A stretch of 64,000 nucleotides of DNA from positions 3,157,501-3,221,500 of the forward strand of contig JAZGTN010000085.1 in the NCBI GenBank assembly GCA_037783415.1. Direction: 5' to 3'. Shown one piece after another: positions 57,956-64,000 of the stretch (within the stretch, counting starts at the first letter, position 1; every line of letters starts with the position of its first letter). Below the pieces are notes generated by a model. That model searched no databases, was not told the DNA's origin, and worked only from the letters and a program-made list of their open reading frames with translations. Source of the stretch: Leptasterias polaris. Lineage: Eukaryota; Echinodermata; Asteroidea; Forcipulatida; Asteriidae. The translations under genes were made by a program, and so were the position numbers.

Positions 57956-59794
57956 GGCACTGACTGAGCCTTCACAGCGAGTACTTGCCATTATTGTTTA
58001 ACCTCTAAAGATGGCGATGAGATGAAATCAATGCTGGGTCTGTTTATAAATTAGAAGCTTTAGAGCTGGCCTTTTTCAAAACTGATTTTCACATTTAAAA
58101 AGCGTGCACAACATTGGTAAAGTTGAAAGAATGCATGTTCACAGATTCGTACATTAAGTATAATAAGATGGTCATGGTGGAAAACTTCCCTTAAATTCCT
58201 TATTTTTCCCCCTCATATGTATGCTATTGTGTATGAAAACAGTTTAACACATTCTTGTGACTTAATAACTGTCTTCAAACCAGGAACATGATCACCAATT
58301 TTCCTCTTACTCAAACTTCTGTTCTACTCATTCTGTTATTCCTACGTTTCTCAAAATATTTCTGCGAAGCCCAGACATGTCACTTTCTACAAACATCATT
58401 GACGCTTGTTATTTCAAATGCCACGTATATTTACGCCAAGTGCACAATACAACACTTCAATAAGGGAAACCCGACAAATCAATTAATCAGAAGTGAAATT
58501 TAATCTGCAGCGATCTTTTGATGGTGCTATTTTTCCAATCCCTCATTTCCCACGACTCGTCCGCACGGACACAAGACGACAACACGTTCTCGGCAACACT
58601 CTCTCCCCGGTGGAATAACCAAACTCACTTGTTGTTCTTGCATCATTAGGGGGCCTACCAAAAGCTCTTCCCCAACTCTCTCCACATATCACATTCTCCC
58701 CGAGACTTTGTTGTGGACAATTTCTCCCGCGATCTGTGTCCACAGGGGTTTAGGACACAGGTAGTCCAGCCTCTATCCTCCCCAGCCAGGGGAACAGTGG
58801 ACAGTCTTCACGGTACAACAACTACCAGTACATTCAGCTCCTTCCCCCTGTAGGCACTGGGTTAGTTGAACCATTATTAAATCCTCTTTCTTGTTATTAG
58901 ATTCTCCGGACATCTTTTCCAAGATTCCAACCGACTCAAAATAAAAGTCTCGTCTTCAGATTAAATCAATTTGGATACAGACGTGTGTGGCGATCTTGAA
59001 ATCCATCTGAGTGTATCGATCGAAATCTTCTAATGTCACGCAAACAACACAAAGGAAAAGCAATATAGAAGTCTAGCTCGGATGCTATAATCACATTTTC
59101 AGCAGTTTCTTTGTTGTTTCTTTGTTGTTTCTTTGTCAAAGCATTCAACTATGTTGACTGACTTTCTTTGAGTAATTTGATAAGTTTCGTCCCATGCAAA
59201 CTGGCAGCTGTTTCCGAATTTGCTACAATTTGTTCACTAATGCAAATACAATAACAATATGAAAGAGAAACATTCCCTTAAAGATTAAAGGAGTGTGTAG
59301 TGAAGAAAGTGTTTCTTCGATTTTAAAAATAATTTCCCGTTACCTAAAATGCTTTAAATCTGCTGAAGACATGGAAATGAAATCAAACATATTACTTATT
59401 GACAATATTTCGAGAATTGTGATGTATATTGATAACAAATATATAATCAAGCTATAAATGAAAGATAGGCCTATGTTTTACAAGTACCAATTTTGTTGAG
59501 GGAAATATTATTATAACTTTTGTAATAATTTGTTTTAAATGTCCATACATTCTGTCACGTTTGTGTTTATAAACAACTAAACATAAGTATCCGTTCACCT
59601 GAATATTCATATTGTGAAGCTAAATTTGAATAAGTCAGGAGAAGCAAGTTTCGTGATTAGGTTGAATGCACTCTACATATAATTGCGGCTGTAATTAAGT
59701 CTTAAGGTTCGTTTCTTAAAATCTGGAGGCATTGAAAAAAAAAACAAAAAAAAAAACAGCTTTGAAGAACTAGAGACCTTCCTTACAATGCTTC

Positions 59795-59905
59795 TGAGCA
59801 AGTCTCGCGAGTATTCAAACATTGCGACGTTATAGTGCGCGAGTTTGTTTCCTTCACACGTTAAAGAAAAACACGTCAAACTGTTTGAATGTTTGCAGAG
59901 TCTCA
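59795..59905. mobile_element. Foldback repeat with AAGTCTCGCG ends, copy 2
   Basis: It contains CAAGTCTCGCGAGTATTCAA at the left and GTTTGAATGTTTGCAGAGTC at the right, with GAGTTTGTTTCCTTCACACG inside. It matches the repeat at 50450-50600 in layout. Confidence 0.45.
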
Positions 59906-60045
59906 GGCAACGGAGGCAATTGCCTCCATGCCTCCTGGTCATCGCCTTGTTGCCCCTCGAAATATTCCAGTAGAAATGTACATAAAGGTGTCTTTATTTC
60001 AGGGGCAAAATAATGCCCTGCCCCTACAAGAACGATGTTACAGGT
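59906..60045. repeat. Interspersed repeat (GGCAATTGCCTCC)
   Basis: It holds GAGGCAATTGCCTCCATGCC and TTGCCCCTCGAAATATT. Diverged matches occur at 48150-48215 (GGAGGCAGCTAAGGCAATTG) and near 62495-62525 (GGGGCAACAGAGGTAATGGC). Its boundaries are uncertain. Confidence 0.35.
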
Positions 60046-60572
60046 CTCCCTAACCTTTCATTTATCATAATATTCCCGGTCTGTATCCGACCCCGGGGGA
60101 CCCTCAGCTCGTTCCTTGGCCCCGTTCGCCAAACCTCGACACCGGAGTAGCCAGGTAGATTAATTACATCTATTGCTCCCTGACACTTTTGCGAACATCA
60201 CTTGTTTGCCATGTCAATTTCCTTGAGAAAAAAAAACCACAACAACATAAAAACCCTGAACGTGGTCTTATTAGAAGGTGCTGAGATGATATTGGTGTTG
60301 ATCCGTGGTTGCTGTGATTGTTTGTCAGCGGTTTGCAGGCTTCGCATCATACAAAACGATCACGGCTCTAAAAAATAGCCTCCTAATGACTGAACGTCCA
60401 GGCTGGTGAATAGTGATGTTGATTAATATTAGGTAGGGTTCATCAAATACGACTTCTATTCCTCGTGACGATCGTGCACGCTTTAGTAGTGTGGACAAGA
60501 TCAAGTCTCTATGGTCGCGCCGAGGTAAACCTACCCATTATCATTTGGTTTTGGGTTTTTAATTAGTATTTA

Positions 60573-60752
60573 TCAATAGACCTTATGCATATGACGTCAT
60601 TTGTGTAGGGCGCCCTCACCTAGAGGTCAAAAGGAAGATGTTCATTGGCCAGTCCTGTGCGCCGCGCGTACAAATCAGCGCGTTTCCATTGTTTCATCAT
60701 CAGTTTACCTCTAAGATGGCGGCTTGGTGACGTCAATGCATAAGGTCTATTG
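60573..60752. mobile_element. Small TIR element with CRE-like ends, family F
   Basis: The ends are CAATAGACCTTATGCATATG and TGCATAAGGTCTATTG, each followed inward by a TGACGTCA palindrome. The interior contains AGGGCGCCCTCACCTAGAGG and AAGATGGCGGC. A diverged inverted relative occurs at 46600-46790. Confidence 0.7.
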
Positions 60753-61026
60753 TTTGGTGGGATAAGAAACCAAGCTTCACTCAACTTTTACACTTCAGCA
60801 ACGGTTTAGAAAATCTGAAAACAGACTCATATTATTATGTAAGAGTGGGACCTGGCAGAGCGGAAGTCCAACAACCAATCTTGATCAATGAACTAATCAC
60901 AAGTAATTTCCATCTTACTTTTCTCCAAATCGAGATTATTTCATTAAGTATTCCCCCCCCCAAAAAAAATAAATAAATAAATAAAATACAAAATTGTTAT
61001 ACCATTCCTTTAATGGAGTGATATCT

Positions 61027-61175
61027 GGGCTCGATTTCACAAAGAGTTAAGATTGATCGTAACTGCAAATCCATGGCAGTTGCTTAGCAAAGAGTGATGT
61101 CACAATACAAATCACTATGGTAATAGTGACAACTCATCTTAAGATGAATCTTCGTGCTTTGTGAAATCGACCCCA
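61027..61175. mobile_element. Small TIR element, family C (GGCTCGATTTCACAAAG)
   Basis: It begins GGGCTCGATTTCACAAAG and ends CTTTGTGAAATCGACCCC, with TTAAGAT..ATCTTAAG also inverted inside, giving a 149-bp foldback. It resembles family B in architecture but differs in sequence. Confidence 0.6.
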
Positions 61176-61505
61176 GGACATCCAATCGATTGGAAACACA
61201 GCAAAGGGCAACAAAGGCGAAAAGCCTCTCGGACATCAATCGCCTTTAGCACAACTTCCATTGAAACCATTTGAAAAGAGAGAAGGGGGGGGGGGGACAA
61301 AAGTGTAAGATGAAACTGAATATTTCCCTTCATTCCAAAATTCTCCACAAATCAAGCCGTTTTGAGTTACAATCTAAACCTCTCAATTTGAGGAGTTCTG
61401 ACAAACACAGGATCTCAAAAGTCGACTACGTAAATTTGTCTGACAGGGTGTGAGCAGCCATCCTTTTGTTCGGCGTTTGACGGCGTTCCGTGTTTTCTAA
61501 GATTA

Positions 61506-61637
61506 ATGGCAGCAACCAGAGTCAGATTCAGAGATGAGGTGATAGACTTTGCCTTTCCCTCCAGCGAACCACCTGTACGCACTAGCAGCACGCTCAAGCA
61601 GGTGCTGCGTCAGATACTATATCACACACCCCGGTAG
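61506..61637 (+). CDS. Unrecognised 43-aa ORF or first exon with RVRF motif
   Basis: An ATG at 61506 opens a 43-codon frame ending in TAG. It begins MAATRVRFRDEVIDFAF and has a Ser/Thr/Pro segment followed by LKQVLRQIL. The same frame is open back to 61434, giving about 68 codons. A possible acceptor (TCTGACAG) lies at about 61447, and possible donors lie within the frame (CAG|GTGCTG) and at its end (CCG|GTAGTG). RVRF fits the RVxF docking motif of protein phosphatase 1 and is followed by acidic residues, but the motif is short and occurs by chance. I do not recognise the protein. It may be an exon of a plus-strand gene, or chance. Confidence 0.25.
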   Translation: MAATRVRFRDEVIDFAFPSSEPPVRTSSTLKQVLRQILYHTPR

Positions 61638-63649
61638 TGCAGACAGAGCAATCAGACCGACTTCAATCTTTAAGACCTCTTCTGACATTTTATCGCCTCT
61701 TCGGTCACCCGAGCCCATTCTCCGGGCTTCGCTCATTCCACATCCTCTTCAGTCTTGTTCTTTAGGATTAAACTTGTCCATCTACAGGAGGCTGCATGTC
61801 TCTAAATCGAAGACAATTTAGGTTTCAATTGCCCTTTGATGTCCTCTATGCGCTATCCGAGTATTCGTCTTAATAACCATCTATTTTTAGTGTCTTATGT
61901 CGCACTCTCAATAAGTGTGAAATATAAAAAGATGATGACCTAGTTGTCTGAACGGACTAATGATGCTTAGCCCCAAAGGATACCGCCAAAAGTGTGAACA
62001 ATTTTGGGCACACTTAATTAAAAAAACCTAACATGTTCTTTGTAGAGTGTGCAACAGCGATAAGTGATTACCATTAACATTATATTGATTTACAAAATCC
62101 AAGGTCCCCAACACAAATTAAAGCCATAATTATTGCATTTCTTGTACTATCTTGCATTATTTCTTGCTTATTTCTTGCCTGATTATCTGTGTACTCTACA
62201 GAATGTAATTCTGTCGTAGGCTTTTTTTAAATTCTGTGTTCATTTTTTATTCTGTTTCATTTTAGTCATTCTGTTTTTTTAAAAATCTTTAAACAAAATC
62301 TTTCCATACAACTATTTTCACACAATCAATACGTAAATTGTAATTAATATAACAATGTCAATATGTATCAACACAGGCCTGTCATTTCATCTTTAACAGG
62401 GCAAGGTTGTTTCCATTGTGCAAAGGGTTCTGCCATTGCTCAATCATGAAGTCTAAAACGGGCAACTTCTGAAGGGACACTGACACCAAGGCCAAGAAAA
62501 GGGGCAACAGAGGTAATGGCCTCCGTGTTAAGTAAAAGCAATGTTTATTCGTTTAGTCTTCAAATAATATTTTCTCGACATTTACAGTATTCTTCAAACA
62601 GATGTTTCCCCAGATGTTTGGTACTTGTATGAACTTTACAATCAGTGAACTGTTCAATTGAAACTAATAACACCCCCCCCCCCCCCCTCCTCATGGATAA
62701 TTAGCAAACGTTTTTCCCTCTCTGTCCTCAAGGTCTTGGTCTTTGATTTCAAATTTCAAAGTCCAAACTAAATACGGTCAAGGTTGGTGCAATATAAACG
62801 TACAATTACACCTTCACACAGCGCCTGTTCGAGCACGCTCTGTATATTTTGATCCAATTAATACTGGATCGCCAAATTAATTGATGTCTCTGCCCTGGTT
62901 TCATTTTTCTTCCACGGCTTCAGTCGCTTCTCTCATCGTGCTGTGAATCAACGTCATCCCATCCCAAAATATTCATCCACGCACATCTTACAACCGATGA
63001 CAGGAAAGCTCTATATACGGACCAAGAAACTCCAAACTGCGCCAGCCCTATATAGAGTGACTGCAATTGCTTTATCTTAGGTAGTTCTGTAATACCCCCC
63101 CCCCCCCCCCGCTCCCCGGGGAAGGGGGCTTGGTTTGGCTTATCAGTACTTAACCTAGATTTTCGAAATCATGGTTTTAAAATGTAATAACAAACTGGAA
63201 TTCAGTAGTTGTTGGCGGAAAAAATATGTCGTATCAACTTGGATCGTGGTGAAATTATAATACTTCCAATGGTTGAAGAACAAAAAATTGAGTAAATTGA
63301 TTTTAGGGTTGATGAAAGAGCTAAATGTATGAAAATCAACACATTCCATGAGAGGAGAAGTGCAAGGGCTTGAGTTGTCTAAAGTACATGTGATAAACAC
63401 ATTCTTTGACTGACACATCAACTAATACCACTCAACATTCAATGTACCTGCATCACTTCCACCCAACGGTCAAAGTGAAAATATCACGCACCAAGCACAA
63501 CGACAACAGGAATAGGTAGACATGTTTGTATACGCTAATGTAAAAGCCCCCCTTTAAATGTTGCGTTTTCAGAACAACCGACGAACATTTCTTGAATATC
63601 AGAATTGAGGTAAATGGTCATGGTGGTCTTTGTCAACACAAAGCTAATG

Positions 63650-63810
63650 TATAGGCAATATTATAAAGAAAGATTACATGTGGAAGTTTCAATTGAATAC
63701 AGAAAAACAGCACGAAATTGTCACAGTATTTTCATCAGAACATCGGATACGTCCACATTCAGCGAGGTAACGTTGACTACCAGCCGCATCTCTGGCCTTC
63801 ACATAAAACA
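63650..63810. repeat. Interspersed repeat shared with 9300-9510
   Basis: See the shared blocks CAGCGAGGTAACG and TACCAGCCGCATCTC. Frames overlapping it are judged spurious because the same frame is not kept between copies. Confidence 0.5.
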
Positions 63811-64000
63811 GGTATACTTGAGCGATTTTTTAGACGGGAATATGCCTACTATTTAAACTTGTTTATAGGCCTAATGTGTTTGTCTAGCATTTCGATGTTA
63901 TATATTTGTACACCTCTAAATTGTTCGCAATTATCGATCAAAATGTTTTGCTCCAACCTCAAGGTTTTGAAAAACTTGAAACACTTCTGCCGTTGACGGC

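Larger units (their letters stand above)
52384..64000 (-). other. Upstream Myo18 intron (incomplete)
   Basis: The exon at 52383 starts in phase 0, so an upstream coiled-coil exon ending in phase 0 must exist. I found no minus-strand coiled-coil exon up to base 64000, so the region is read as the 3' part of a long intron. It contains an inverted SINE pair, a TIR element, a Penelope-like 3' fragment, an AT palindrome and CRE-bearing TIR elements. A small plus-strand open frame near 61.5 kb might belong to an unrelated nested transcript. Stretches in which I see nothing notable are 54460-55550, 55700-56500, 58000-59780, 60050-60570, 61180-61420 and 61640-63640, apart from homopolymer C or G tracts near 61288, 62671 and 63094. 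Confidence 0.5.

Noticed and set aside
58540..58760. Less AT-rich, CpG-bearing segment with a 66-aa minus ORF as a possible Myo18 exon
   Set aside because: No coiled-coil pattern and no acceptor/donor pair in phase 0.

Overview
The window is AT-rich eukaryotic DNA with no prokaryotic-style gene packing. Almost all reading frames are short chance ORFs. Together, the dense small TIR elements, tRNA-derived SINEs, Penelope-like and CR1/L2-type retroelement tails, interstitial CCCTAA blocks and a strong excess of the octamer TAGGCCTA suggest a marine deuterostome, most probably an echinoderm and perhaps a sea star. The taxonomic call rests on recalled repeat families, not on a search. One gene is convincingly present, on the minus strand. 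Three exons (52383-52253, 51579-51421, 22271-22046) join in phase (0>2, 2>2, 2>stop) with GT/AG borders. They encode the end of the coiled-coil tail and the acidic, serine-rich C-terminus of an unconventional myosin of class XVIII (Myo18, MYO18A-like). The motor and most of the coiled coil must lie beyond base 64000. Layout: 1-22045 lies downstream of the gene (possible 3' UTR, then intergenic) and is filled with repeats: degenerate tandem arrays, a TTG/CTG triplet tract, a CR1/L2-type LINE tail, TIR elements, a 141-142 bp satellite and a perfect 72-bp inverted repeat. Bases 22272-51420 are one intron of about 29 kb holding LINE, SINE, Penelope-like and TIR elements and minisatellites. Bases 51580-52252 form a short intron carrying three decayed tandem copies of the 3' end of the neighbouring exon plus its splice donor. 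Bases 52384-64000 belong to the next upstream intron, with an inverted SINE pair, a Penelope-like GIY-YIG fragment and more TIR elements. No true tRNA, rRNA, CRISPR or operon-like system was seen. The points most worth a second look are the amplified exon end in Myo18, the perfect 72-bp palindrome arms, hammerhead-ribozyme-like modules in the Penelope-like relics, the NPxY-type C-terminus of the myosin, and two small unrecognised open frames with coding character.
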